Source: Legionella rubrilucens (GTDB lineage Bacteria > Pseudomonadota > Gammaproteobacteria > Legionellales > Legionellaceae). Taken from it: 64,000 nucleotides of DNA. Below the pieces are notes generated by a model that saw only the letters and a program-made list of their open reading frames with translations, had not been told where the DNA came from and searched no databases. The stretch lies in the NCBI RefSeq assembly GCF_001468125.1, contig NZ_LNYT01000020.1, positions 353,624 to 417,623 of the forward strand, written 5' to 3'. The position numbers and the translations under genes were made by a program. Positions 6,213 to 14,289 of this stretch are shown here, piece after piece (the first letter of the stretch is position 1; each line of letters begins with the position of its first letter).

Positions 6213-7955
6213 ATGACAGAGTATGACATTACTGATTTAGATTTTTATAATTTACTGTTAACGTTGGCATTTTTTGTGGTGATTTCCTCGCTCATCGCGT
6301 TGGAATACATTGCCAGATTACACCAGTTGGGCAAAGCCGGCTTTCGACGTCGGCGGCTTCTGAATTGGTCTATCGGATTGATTAATATTTTTTCTGCTTA
6401 CCCCATAAGCAATTACTTTCTTGCTTATTATTGTGAAATCAATAACATAGGACTACTTAACTATTACAGTGCCCCATTCTGGCTGGTATTTATTGTCTGG
6501 TTTATCATATCGGATCTCATTTACTATACCCATCATCGTCTGGGTCATTCAGTTAATTTATTCTGGTATTTTCACCAGATCCATCACAGTGACAAATCAC
6601 CCAACATTACAACCACATTTCGTTTGCATCCGCTTGATTTTTTAAGCCTCCTGATCACCCGCTCGATTTGTGTGATTATTTTTGGCCCTTGCCTTCTCGC
6701 TTTTGCGATCATTAATTTTTCTCATACGATAATTGCTTTCTTTTCCCACAGCAATATTAAAATTAACGACCAATTTGAAAGAATCTTATGTAAATTTATC
6801 GTTACACCCAGGTACCATCTGCAACATCATACGAAAGAGCATTGTAATAAGAATTTCGCCACCGTTTTAACGGTTTGGGATAAACTGGGCCGCAAACAGG
6901 TTCCGCCCCTTCTGGGTGATGTTGACAGGCATCAACTTAATATTGGTATCGACACCGAAATAGATTTCGAAAAATTTAAAAATCTTATGTTGATTAACGA
7001 CCTGGTCAATTGGTTGAAGAGCCATTATTCCAGCTACTTTCCCTTCGTTCTTGGTGTTCTGCTTTTTGTATTTTTCTATTGGCTGCTTTGTTTGGTTTTA
7101 CCGCCATTATCTCAAGGACTAATCGGCTTTAATATCTGGGCTTTCTTTATTGTTCTATTTTTTACTGTGCACTTATCCTTGCTGACGATTTCCATTTACC
7201 TGCATCGCGCCGAAACTCATCGGGCCTTAAAATTTCATCCTGTAATCACCCATTTTTTTCGATTTTGGCTCTGGTTGGCAACAGGAACCAATCGCAAGGA
7301 ATGGGTAGCCATCCATCGCCTGCATCATCAGGATCCGGATGGCAAAAAGGATCCTCACAGCCCAGTCAACCTCAGCATTAAAGCGTTGTTTACATCCGGA
7401 ATTGAAATTTATAATAGCGCCAAGAATGAGGACGTTGTCAAACAGTTGGGTGTTGTCCGTAATGATGACTTTTTGGAAAAACACCTCTATGGAAAATTTT
7501 CCATGGCAGGTCCCTTATTATTGATGTTGCTCTATATCGTCTTTATAGGCATCTGGGGAATTCCGTTGTGGTTTCTGCAAATGATTCTGCAAATTATCCT
7601 GCAAGCCAGTGTGATTAACGGCCTTGGTCATTATCACGGCTACCGTAATTTTGACACCCAGGATAATTCCCATAACCTGACCCGCTTTGGTCTGTTCATC
7701 GTGGGTGAAGAGTTGCACAATAACCACCATGGAGACTCTTCCAGCTGCAAATTTTCTGTCAAATCAAACGAATGGGATCTCGGATGGTTTTATATTCTGA
7801 TTCTGCAGTATCTGGGGCTGGCTACATTGAAAAAGCGAACAAAACCCGATAGCAATCACCCGAACTCTGTTTTGCATCCTTGCATGAGTCAGGGGACTCA
7901 GGGTACCCGTCGTCAATCCATAAACACCATTGACAGGAAGAGCCAAGTTGATTGA
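6213..7955 (+). CDS. Sterol-desaturase-like / acyl-CoA-desaturase fusion
   Basis: This is a membrane protein of about 580 residues with two di-iron domains. Residues 1-230 resemble the sterol desaturase/fatty acid hydroxylase family: HHRLGH at 107-112, HQIHH at 121-125 and HLQHH at 202-206. Residues about 275-560 are an acyl-CoA (delta-9 type) desaturase: HRAETH at 331-336, HRLHH at 368-372 and HNNHH in GEELHNNHHGD. Both histidine sets are complete and several hydrophobic segments surround them. The normal forms are separate proteins of roughly 250-400 residues. The probable role is modification of membrane lipid acyl chains by hydroxylation plus desaturation, inferred from the domains. The start is uncertain: an in-frame ATG at 6156 adds 19 residues that look unlike protein; 6213 is chosen. 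It is convergent with the next gene, 27 bases apart. Confidence 0.8.
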   Translation: MTEYDITDLDFYNLLLTLAFFVVISSLIALEYIARLHQLGKAGFRRRRLLNWSIGLINIFSAYPISNYFLAYYCEINNIGLLNYYSAPFWLVFIVWFIISDLIYYTHHRLGHSVNLFWYFHQIHHSDKSPNITTTFRLHPLDFLSLLITRSICVIIFGPCLLAFAIINFSHTIIAFFSHSNIKINDQFERILCKFIVTPRYHLQHHTKEHCNKNFATVLTVWDKLGRKQVPPLLGDVDRHQLNIGIDTEIDFEKFKNLMLINDLVNWLKSHYSSYFPFVLGVLLFVFFYWLLCLVLPPLSQGLIGFNIWAFFIVLFFTVHLSLLTISIYLHRAETHRALKFHPVITHFFRFWLWLATGTNRKEWVAIHRLHHQDPDGKKDPHSPVNLSIKALFTSGIEIYNSAKNEDVVKQLGVVRNDDFLEKHLYGKFSMAGPLLLMLLYIVFIGIWGIPLWFLQMILQIILQASVINGLGHYHGYRNFDTQDNSHNLTRFGLFIVGEELHNNHHGDSSSCKFSVKSNEWDLGWFYILILQYLGLATLKKRTKPDSNHPNSVLHPCMSQGTQGTRRQSINTIDRKSQVD

Positions 7956-7982
7956 TATTCCTTTTGGAATAGGAGTAGAGGC

Positions 7983-8822
7983 TTAACCCCTTGTGAAACA
8001 ACGAGAACCAAGCTCCTGCATCAGCTGTATGAATACATTAAATGATTGTAGATCGCGGTTAAGGTAGGGCTTTTTTCTTCGAAAAATAAAACGAAATAAC
8101 GCAATTTTAGACGCGCAGGCGAATACTTCTTCCTGCACTTCCAGTGTATCCTGTCGTAAATAACTTAAAATGATATCAGCCTGCTCTTGAGGGCTCATGT
8201 CGAGCCGCAGAGAAGAGGACAACAGATACAATAACCAATCACGTGCCTGGGCTAAATGGATGGGCATTACTGCACCGGGGTCGTCTTCAAAATCAACAAA
8301 AGCAACAGAGCGATCGCCGGCAATCATATTACGAATAAAGGCCTGACTTAAGTAGGCCCCTTTGTGATGGACATCAAGAATCGCGTCCAGCGCTTGTTTC
8401 CAATAAAAAACGGCAGACTGCTGGCTGGGATTCTTCAAAAAAAACTCAACGCTAGAGTGCCCCAGACAAGACATAACAAAGTAGTTTTCCCCCACATAAA
8501 CCACGCTCGGGACTGGGACGCCCGCCGCAGACAATGAAATCAATCGTTGTATTTCAATAGCCTGAGTGAGTTTGCCGCCAGGAACAGGAATACCCCGTAG
8601 AGCAGGGATGGAAAGTGCTTTTGTTACCAGGGTTAGAATAGAATATCCAATTTTACTGCGCTTCATGGCTTGCTTTTTAACAACGTAGCAACTCCCTTCA
8701 AAATCGAAATGAAATACTCGGTGTTTTGAGATGGCAGCGTGTTCCCCGGTTAAGGCAATGAATTGTTCCCGCCCAGTCAATCCTGTTCGGGCAATAAGGT
8801 TACAATTTGATACATTTGACAT
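7983..8822 (-). CDS. Small kinase-like protein, catalytic Asp not evident
   Basis: This is a 279-residue soluble protein with the layout of a small protein-kinase/aminoglycoside-phosphotransferase fold. The N-lobe has FEGSCYVVKKQAMKRSK (likely ATP-binding Lys), then ALRGIPVPGGKLTQAIEIQR, VPVPSVVYVGENYFVMSCLG as hinge, HHKGAYLSQAFIRNMI where the catalytic loop should be, and SVAFVDFEDDP as metal-binding Asp. The Asp expected before the loop is not present (Ser-Gln-Ala instead), although the Asn is. It may be a kinase of lipopolysaccharide-core type with an altered loop, or inactive. The start ATG at 8822 is supported by continuity only. No operon partner. Confidence 0.55.
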   Translation of the reverse strand: MSNVSNCNLIARTGLTGREQFIALTGEHAAISKHRVFHFDFEGSCYVVKKQAMKRSKIGYSILTLVTKALSIPALRGIPVPGGKLTQAIEIQRLISLSAAGVPVPSVVYVGENYFVMSCLGHSSVEFFLKNPSQQSAVFYWKQALDAILDVHHKGAYLSQAFIRNMIAGDRSVAFVDFEDDPGAVMPIHLAQARDWLLYLLSSSLRLDMSPQEQADIILSYLRQDTLEVQEEVFACASKIALFRFIFRRKKPYLNRDLQSFNVFIQLMQELGSRCFTRG

Positions 8823-9204
8823 CAGAAACCCTGGGTTGAATGGTTAGTTAATTTTTTGAAATCGGATGCAAAAACAGAGTAGTGGCTAATCTGCTTTTCA
8901 ACTGGATAAATAGTAAGCTGTATAAATAAGTCGGTTTTTGCATTATTTATGGATTGAGAGCTGGCAGTGATTCGCCATTCTACAACAACCACCCTGACTA
9001 TCAAGGTGCAAAAAGGCAAAGGGAATTTGCCTGCGGACAGGATTAGACCAGTCTCGATAGGCTTGCCCTGGGTATAAGCATTGTTAACTCACCCGAGAGA
9101 TGACGGCCTGCAATGTAGAGGGCTGCTATAGTGTATTTGTCATTGACCGTTTATAATTCGCTTTGCTCATCTTAACGCGTCCCCTTAAACCAACCAGGAT
9201 AATC
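8823..9204. other. Divergent intergenic region
   Basis: This spacer of about 380 bases lies between the divergent kinase-like gene and the YjdM-like gene, so it should carry both promoters. A stretch near 9029 (GCCTGCGGACAGGATTAGACC) weakly resembles the palindromic repeat seen at 9559 and 16436. I could not fix a promoter with confidence. No small gene is evident. Confidence 0.35.
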
Positions 9205-9546
9205 ATGTCAAACTTGCCTCCATGCCCTCAATGCCACTCAACCTATACTTACGAGGACGGTACCCAATGCATTTGTCCCGAATGTGCGCACGAGTGGATC
9301 CCCGCAGTTGAACAACAAAGCACGCCATCCGAATCCGTTATAAAAGATGCCCATGGCAACCTGTTGCAAGATGGTGATACCGTGACTGTCATTAAGGATT
9401 TAAAAGTTAAAGGCTCATCTTTAACCTTGAAAGTAGGAACTAAAGTTAAAAACATTCGCCTGGTGTCGGGTGATCATGATATCGATTGCAAAATTGAGGG
9501 CATTGGTGCGATGAAACTAAAATCACAGTATGTAAAAAAATCATGA
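9205..9546 (+). CDS. yjdM: Zinc-ribbon protein YjdM (PhnA family)
   Basis: This is a 113-residue cytoplasmic protein. ATG 9205 is chosen over 9163 because the family begins at this point ([10 protein letters not shown]) and CCAGGA lies upstream. Residues 6-29 form the zinc ribbon ([13 protein letters not shown], then CPECAHEW). The rest is the YjdM C-terminal beta domain ([25 protein letters not shown], ending [12 protein letters not shown]). Once called PhnA, the protein is not phosphonoacetate hydrolase, and its molecular role is unknown. It is intact and of normal length. It stands alone. Confidence 0.9.
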   Translation: MSNLPPCPQCHSTYTYEDGTQCICPECAHEWIPAVEQQSTPSESVIKDAHGNLLQDGDTVTVIKDLKVKGSSLTLKVGTKVKNIRLVSGDHDIDCKIEGIGAMKLKSQYVKKS

Positions 9547-9864
9547 CCCTCTTCTGTCTTGCCCCCGCAGGCGGACAAGATTAGGTTGATTACCGGTGAG
9601 GTTGCATTGCAAGTTGAATCCGCCGTTCCTATTACTTTTTATTGCGCTTGATAATTGTTCGCACGCTTTTGCCTGTTTAAAATCAATGGTTGATGCGAGC
9701 AAGGCACTCGATGCCCTTGATTTTTCAATGGGTGTAAAGGGCATCCGCTGCATTAGCCAGAACATCTTGTTAAATAGCCAGGGTTGTTGAGTACTTCAAC
9801 GATTAATGATGCGGTGGTTTATTATGGAAGACTCTATCCCATTAACACGAACAGGCTGTCCTCA
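9547..9864. other. Intergenic region with palindromic repeat
   Basis: About 320 bases between the stop of the YjdM-like gene and the stop of the chitinase gene. It holds the degenerate REP-like palindrome described separately. Short open frames on both strands here lack ribosome sites and recognisable domains. Confidence 0.35.
9559..9578. repeat. REP-like palindromic repeat, degenerate copy
   Basis: TTGCCCCCGCAGGCGGACAA matches 18 of 20 bases of the copy at 16436-16455, and the preceding CTGTC is also shared. Both copies are intergenic and lie just beyond a stop codon, as expected for dispersed extragenic palindromes. This copy has two mismatches in the stem. Confidence 0.5.
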
Positions 9865-11112
9865 TCATTCACCACTCTCTGCAAAACCCCGGGTCAGTGC
9901 ACGCAATAATGACTTTTCGCTGGAAAAAGGCAGGTCCTGCTGCAGACTCCAGAATGAAACGCCGCCCAGTCGTACCGTTTCTTTTGCTTTGTCAGTCAAA
10001 GGATTATTCCCTTCGACATAATCAATTTTGGCCAGCACGGATTGGGGGCTGTCACAACTGAGAAAGCGGCTTTTCGACGTATTGTCGAGGGGAATCAAAC
10101 CGTAAAAAGTGACCGCCTGTCTGCCGCTTTTACCCTCATGGATTACCTGGTTAAACAATTGGTCTCCATAACGCTGATAGGCCTCATCATAACTGATCTG
10201 ACTGCTGATATTGGCATCGAGGACAGGGACATGCAGACCTGGATAGCGTGTATTGTCATTTATCTGCTCATTCTCAACATAATAGGAATGACAGTAAAAA
10301 GGCAATCCTAAAATCAGCTGATCAGCCGCCAATCCCTGAGAGTAATAATGCTTGATTGCTTTATTACCGGAAGTACTCGGATAGGGGTAGGTCGTGTCTT
10401 CCTGACGATCAGGTTCATAGAGTGCTGCCCCAAGCTCGGTACGTGGGCCGAATGTACCGTAATGATCATAGGCCATTATTGTCGTCCAGTTCACATAGGC
10501 TTGCCATTCCCGCGCATTGGGGTAATGACGCCAATACGCGCGGGTGGCGGGAACGGCATTGCTGACGCAGTAGCCGTCATCCTGAAGAGCCTCATGCAAC
10601 TGTTTAAGCAGGGTTGTTACCCCAGCCATCTCGTTTTTACTGGCCAATAACTCGTTTTCCCAATCGACATCGATTCCATCAAGTTGATAGTGCTCAAGTA
10701 CTTTTTTTACCGAATTTACAAAAACCCTGATTTGCTCGTCATTTTCTAAAAATCGGAAGCTTTCACGGTCGCCCCACCCGCCGATGGCAATCAGGATGGG
10801 TAAATCCGGCCTTAACTGGCGTAACTGTTGAATGGTTTTAATATCTTCGGCATGAAGTCTAACCACTGTATTGCCTGCTTCGTCTTTGGCAAAACGTGCA
10901 AAGGCATAATTCACCAGGGTGACTTTATCCAATTGCTCGTTTAATTTGGCGATGTCTTTGTCTTGCAATCCCCAGGACGAATCAGCGCCCAGGTAGGCGA
11001 TGACCCGCTGATGGGTTTGTTGTTGCACAGCGCAGTAAGGTGTCCATGCCAGTGCAACCGGGGCCGCGAAGCCAAGTATCCATGCAGTCAGGGTCAGCCG
11101 GAAAATAGTCAT
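9865..11112 (-). CDS. Secreted GH18 chitinase
   Basis: This is a 415-residue glycosidase of family 18 that hydrolyses chitin or related beta-1,4-GlcNAc chains. It has a signal peptide (MTIFRLTLTAWILGFAAPVALA), then a TIM barrel starting RVIAYLGADSSW. The catalytic motif DGIDVDWE (DxxDxDxE) puts the acid at Glu152. LPILIAIGGWGD is the conserved SxGG-like strand (here Ile-Gly-Gly), and VNWTTIMAYDHYG and GGVSFWSLQQD are later barrel strands. There is no carbohydrate-binding module, so it is the bare catalytic domain. Probably exported through Sec and the type II system, as for other Legionella chitinases; the export route is inferred. Confidence 0.88.
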   Translation of the reverse strand: MTIFRLTLTAWILGFAAPVALAWTPYCAVQQQTHQRVIAYLGADSSWGLQDKDIAKLNEQLDKVTLVNYAFARFAKDEAGNTVVRLHAEDIKTIQQLRQLRPDLPILIAIGGWGDRESFRFLENDEQIRVFVNSVKKVLEHYQLDGIDVDWENELLASKNEMAGVTTLLKQLHEALQDDGYCVSNAVPATRAYWRHYPNAREWQAYVNWTTIMAYDHYGTFGPRTELGAALYEPDRQEDTTYPYPSTSGNKAIKHYYSQGLAADQLILGLPFYCHSYYVENEQINDNTRYPGLHVPVLDANISSQISYDEAYQRYGDQLFNQVIHEGKSGRQAVTFYGLIPLDNTSKSRFLSCDSPQSVLAKIDYVEGNNPLTDKAKETVRLGGVSFWSLQQDLPFSSEKSLLRALTRGFAESGE

Positions 11113-11226
11113 CGGTCATTCTCAATCGTTTACATGGAGCCGATTTTAATTGCCTAGACCATGGAGGCGTTACTGTTATTTTTGACAGGGTTTAAAGCAG
11201 CGAGAGCAAATCGAATAGAATAACAG

Positions 11227-11250
11227 CCAGGTCAACACGCGTTAACCTGG
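11227..11250 (-). terminator. Hairpin downstream of kynureninase-like gene
   Basis: CCAGGTCAAC and GTTAACCTGG pair around ACGC with one mismatch. The hairpin lies 45 bases beyond the stop of the minus-strand gene ending at 11295. The sequence after it is only moderately T-rich. Confidence 0.45.
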
Positions 11251-11294
11251 CGTTACAGCGGTTCTTGTTTACCATTCAGGCTCCGTATTCGCCA

Positions 11295-12860
11295 TTACTG
11301 GTTAACGGGTGAGTTACCGGGTTGCTTATCTACATTAGATGAAGATGTGGATTTTACTTCATTAAACAAGCCGACTTTGAGCAGAGAGCTTGACGTTTTT
11401 GCTTCAAGGGCAAGCACCTGAGTCACTACCTCCTTAAGTCGAAGGGTCATCTTTTGAATATCGCTAAACCCGATGTAGCCGTAATGGGCGGTGACACGGA
11501 TATTGTTTGGGGGTCTGGTGTCCACTTCAAACCGCCCGAGTGAGCTTTCCTTTTTCAATTCTTCTTCCACAAGACTGACATTTTTAAGTCCCTTAATGCG
11601 AAATACAAGAGTAGCCCCGCGTTCCTCGGCTGCTTCAGGAGTAATCAGTTGCATCGTATCCCCCAAATGCTTCTTGAGAAGCGCCAGCAGGTAGAGGGTG
11701 AGGCATTCCGATTTGATCATTAATTTATCCCACCCGATGTCGGCCATGATTTCGACGTAGGTTTGAATGGGTGCCAGGGCAACAGGGGAGGCATTGCTTG
11801 TCCGAAAAGCCTTTGCCCCCTTCGTTGCCATGATGTCTGGTGTAAAGCCATTAATACAGCCAAACACTTTCCCGGAATCAGCGGCTTTCCAGCCCTGGAT
11901 TGGGGGATACCTGTTGAGATCGGTGTTTTTGTTAACATAAATGCCAAAAGGACTGCCAGCCGTGCTGCTGCAATGCTTGTAACTGCATCCTACGGCATAA
12001 GTGACTACCTCAAGCTTTTTAAGGTCAATGGGACGATTGCCGACAGTGTGGGCCAAATCAAGCCCGACGATAATGTGGTTTTCCTCAATGGTCTTTTTCA
12101 GTTCCTGTAAAATAAAAGCAAGATTCAAACGCTGTCCCGTATTAAAGACCAGATCCGATAAGTGCAATACCTGGATCTCATGAGCATGCTGTTTTACAAA
12201 GTCAATAATCGCTTGTGAACTGTATAACCCCTTTTCATCGGCTGCCAATTTCAAGGTGAGCAAATCCGGAGTGGGTGCCTGATTATCCTCAAACAATTCA
12301 AAATGTTTGGCGGTTTGTAGTTGTCGCTTAATAACGGAATGAACAATCGCCTGATCAGAAAAAAATTCGGTGGCCAGATGGCATATTTTGGTTTTTCCCG
12401 TTTTCCAGTCTTTTAAGGTGGGTTTGTAAAACGTATCCAGCAGATTGCCTAAATTGGTGGATAGTCCTGCCTGGGTAAAAACAAACTCGCAGGGATCGTC
12501 AAAACCCAACAGCGCTTGCATGGCTAAAACAGATTGCGGGTCTATATCGCAATCAAACCAATTACCCCCAAGGGACGCGGTGTCAGGAAAATGGCCTGAG
12601 TGAAGTTGCTCACGTTGCAATTTTAAAATGGTTTCGATGGCATGGATAGCCGGTATAAATACTGGCCCTAAGGAGTGGCCGGCAAAAGGCGTGATTGGGC
12701 CTAAATCAAATAACACCTTTAAATTGAGAGGATCCGCCTTATCCAGCGCTGACGCAAATTCAGTGCTCAAGGCGTTTTCTTCCGTTTTAAGCAGGTCTGA
12801 AAACTCTTTCGGGTTAGAGGTTAACAATCGCTTTATTTCTTCACTGGATAACATCAACAA
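11295..12860 (-). CDS. Kynureninase-like PLP enzyme with extended C-terminus
   Basis: This 521-residue protein of the class V aminotransferase fold resembles kynureninase, which cleaves kynurenine to anthranilate and alanine. Matches include GHSLGPVFIP near residue 61 (kynureninase NSLG region), TASLGGNWFD, LNLAFILQELKKTIEENHII, GLDLAHTVGNRPIDL (PLP-binding Asp) and VGCSYKHCSSTAGSPFGIYV, where Lys of CSYK is the Schiff-base lysine. About 90 residues beyond the usual family length are spread over an N-terminal extension and a Ser/Asn/Gln-rich tail. No tryptophan dioxygenase or kynurenine monooxygenase gene is nearby. The substrate may differ from kynurenine. It lies next to effector-like genes, but no export signal can be shown. 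Confidence 0.7.
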   Translation of the reverse strand: MLMLSSEEIKRLLTSNPKEFSDLLKTEENALSTEFASALDKADPLNLKVLFDLGPITPFAGHSLGPVFIPAIHAIETILKLQREQLHSGHFPDTASLGGNWFDCDIDPQSVLAMQALLGFDDPCEFVFTQAGLSTNLGNLLDTFYKPTLKDWKTGKTKICHLATEFFSDQAIVHSVIKRQLQTAKHFELFEDNQAPTPDLLTLKLAADEKGLYSSQAIIDFVKQHAHEIQVLHLSDLVFNTGQRLNLAFILQELKKTIEENHIIVGLDLAHTVGNRPIDLKKLEVVTYAVGCSYKHCSSTAGSPFGIYVNKNTDLNRYPPIQGWKAADSGKVFGCINGFTPDIMATKGAKAFRTSNASPVALAPIQTYVEIMADIGWDKLMIKSECLTLYLLALLKKHLGDTMQLITPEAAEERGATLVFRIKGLKNVSLVEEELKKESSLGRFEVDTRPPNNIRVTAHYGYIGFSDIQKMTLRLKEVVTQVLALEAKTSSSLLKVGLFNEVKSTSSSNVDKQPGNSPVNQ

Positions 12861-12958
12861 CTCCCTGGTTAATTAGTCGTCTTTTTTACATTCATCCGTC
12901 TCTCCTGTGCTGAACGCCTGATAGGGTCAGGTACGAATCCTTGTTAAAGGGAACAAGC

Positions 12959-14086
12959 TCATGGGACTGGATTCATCAGCTCCTGATATTCATCATGCAA
13001 TTCCCTCGTTCGTGTTTTGCCGGATTGAAAAAAAGCAGAGCGTTGCTTATCAATAGAGTCCAGCCCAATCGCCTGAGGATTTTCGCACGTCATGTTACTT
13101 AACATTGCATTTAAAATAGTTAGTTTGGCCTTAAGAAGTGACGTGTCCTCATCACCAAAAGTAAACAGGGAAACAAGCCTTAACCAGCTCAGCCGCGACT
13201 CTATTTTCGCTTGTAACGCAACCCTTTTTTTGTTGTGCGCTAAGGATTCCTTGCAATGCAGTGGTTTTTCATGGATAGCAGGGGATGAAAAAACCTCAAC
13301 CAATACCAGGGGTTCCTTGTCTATTCCCTCCTTTTTTCTAAACTGCATGCAGGGGTCTCTGAATCCTCTGTTTACTTTAAAGTCCTCTTCAACCCTTTCA
13401 GTTCCGAACAACATCTTGACCGCCAGTCGAATGTCAGAGGCTGCATGAGCGGTTTTTTGATAACAGTGTTCCAGCGCCTTTTGTTTATCAGCAACCGTTG
13501 TATCGGAAACAAGGCCTTCCATGGCTTTTACCTGTGCATCAATTAAGTTCATCTTTTTTTCAAGATGATCACTGTCTTCAAACATAAAAAGAGTAAAAGC
13601 CAATGCCCATTGCGTGGCTTGATCCTTTGTTGGGTACCTCTTTAATGTTTGATAGATCCAAATGAAGGTTTTTACACTGTCGCTTTTTTCATAAATCGGT
13701 TTGATATGATCACTTTCATCGAGAAAAGAGGTTTTAATTAATCCACTAAAACAGCCGATTAATGACTGGGTGTCAATGTTAGAATACGCTGTCTTTAAGC
13801 CTGGATTTAAATGAATCGCGCAAAGGACTCGGAATAATTTAAAAATATAAGCGATGGGCACTGGCGAACCAGAGTGAGTAACGTGTTGAGTAAAACCAAT
13901 AAACAAAGCGTTCCAATTGAACAAGCGTTTGTCATTATCGGTTTTTAATCGTTCATTTATTTTTTGTGCCGTAGCAGCGAGATCATTCGTTATATCCAGT
14001 GCGGACAGTATCGGCTTGAAAAAATCGGCTTGGGTACTGATAAACCCCGGTTCAAGCCATGATTCTTTTTTGTCTGTTGTCGGCAT
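12959..14086 (-). CDS. Hypothetical protein, effector candidate
   Basis: This 375-residue soluble, mainly helical protein starts at ATG 14086 (MPTTDKKESWLEPGFISTQA). No catalytic motif was recognised. Residues 290-330 (KKRVALQAKIESRLSWLRLV and LLKAKLTILNAMLSNM) look like a helical bundle, and the tail RTRELHDEYQELMNPVP is Glu-rich with a hydrophobic end, as in many Dot/Icm substrates. It lies 98 bases upstream of the kynureninase-like gene on the same strand and could share its transcript. It is divergent from the Fic-like gene. Assignment as effector rests on genome context and tail composition only. Confidence 0.5.
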   Translation of the reverse strand: MPTTDKKESWLEPGFISTQADFFKPILSALDITNDLAATAQKINERLKTDNDKRLFNWNALFIGFTQHVTHSGSPVPIAYIFKLFRVLCAIHLNPGLKTAYSNIDTQSLIGCFSGLIKTSFLDESDHIKPIYEKSDSVKTFIWIYQTLKRYPTKDQATQWALAFTLFMFEDSDHLEKKMNLIDAQVKAMEGLVSDTTVADKQKALEHCYQKTAHAASDIRLAVKMLFGTERVEEDFKVNRGFRDPCMQFRKKEGIDKEPLVLVEVFSSPAIHEKPLHCKESLAHNKKRVALQAKIESRLSWLRLVSLFTFGDEDTSLLKAKLTILNAMLSNMTCENPQAIGLDSIDKQRSAFFQSGKTRTRELHDEYQELMNPVP

Positions 14087-14207
14087 AATTCACTTAGGCA
14101 TTCAAGTTTCGTAAGCGCTTACCTTGAAGGTATTTCGCTTGTAAAAGGGTTTTATTATAGAGTAAATCCTGATTACCAAAAGCCAACCGCACACATAAAC
14201 CTATTTT

Positions 14208-14235
14208 TTGCAGGCTTTTTATACAAAAATATAAT
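14208..14235 (+). promoter_or_regulatory. Putative promoter of the Fic-like gene
   Basis: TTGCAG at 14208-14213 and TATAAT at 14230-14235 are 16 bases apart, and the -10 lies about 55 bases before the ATG at 14290. The -35 match is imperfect. No tandem TTAAT-type PmrA box was recognised. Confidence 0.35.
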
Positions 14236-14289
14236 AAAATAGCTCATAATGACTAATTTTATCTCATAAGTGGGTGGGCAGAAATCACT

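Noticed and set aside
9596-9790. 64-codon frame between the YjdM-like and chitinase genes
   Set aside because: No ribosome site or domain; it overlaps a similar-sized frame on the other strand and the REP-like repeat.
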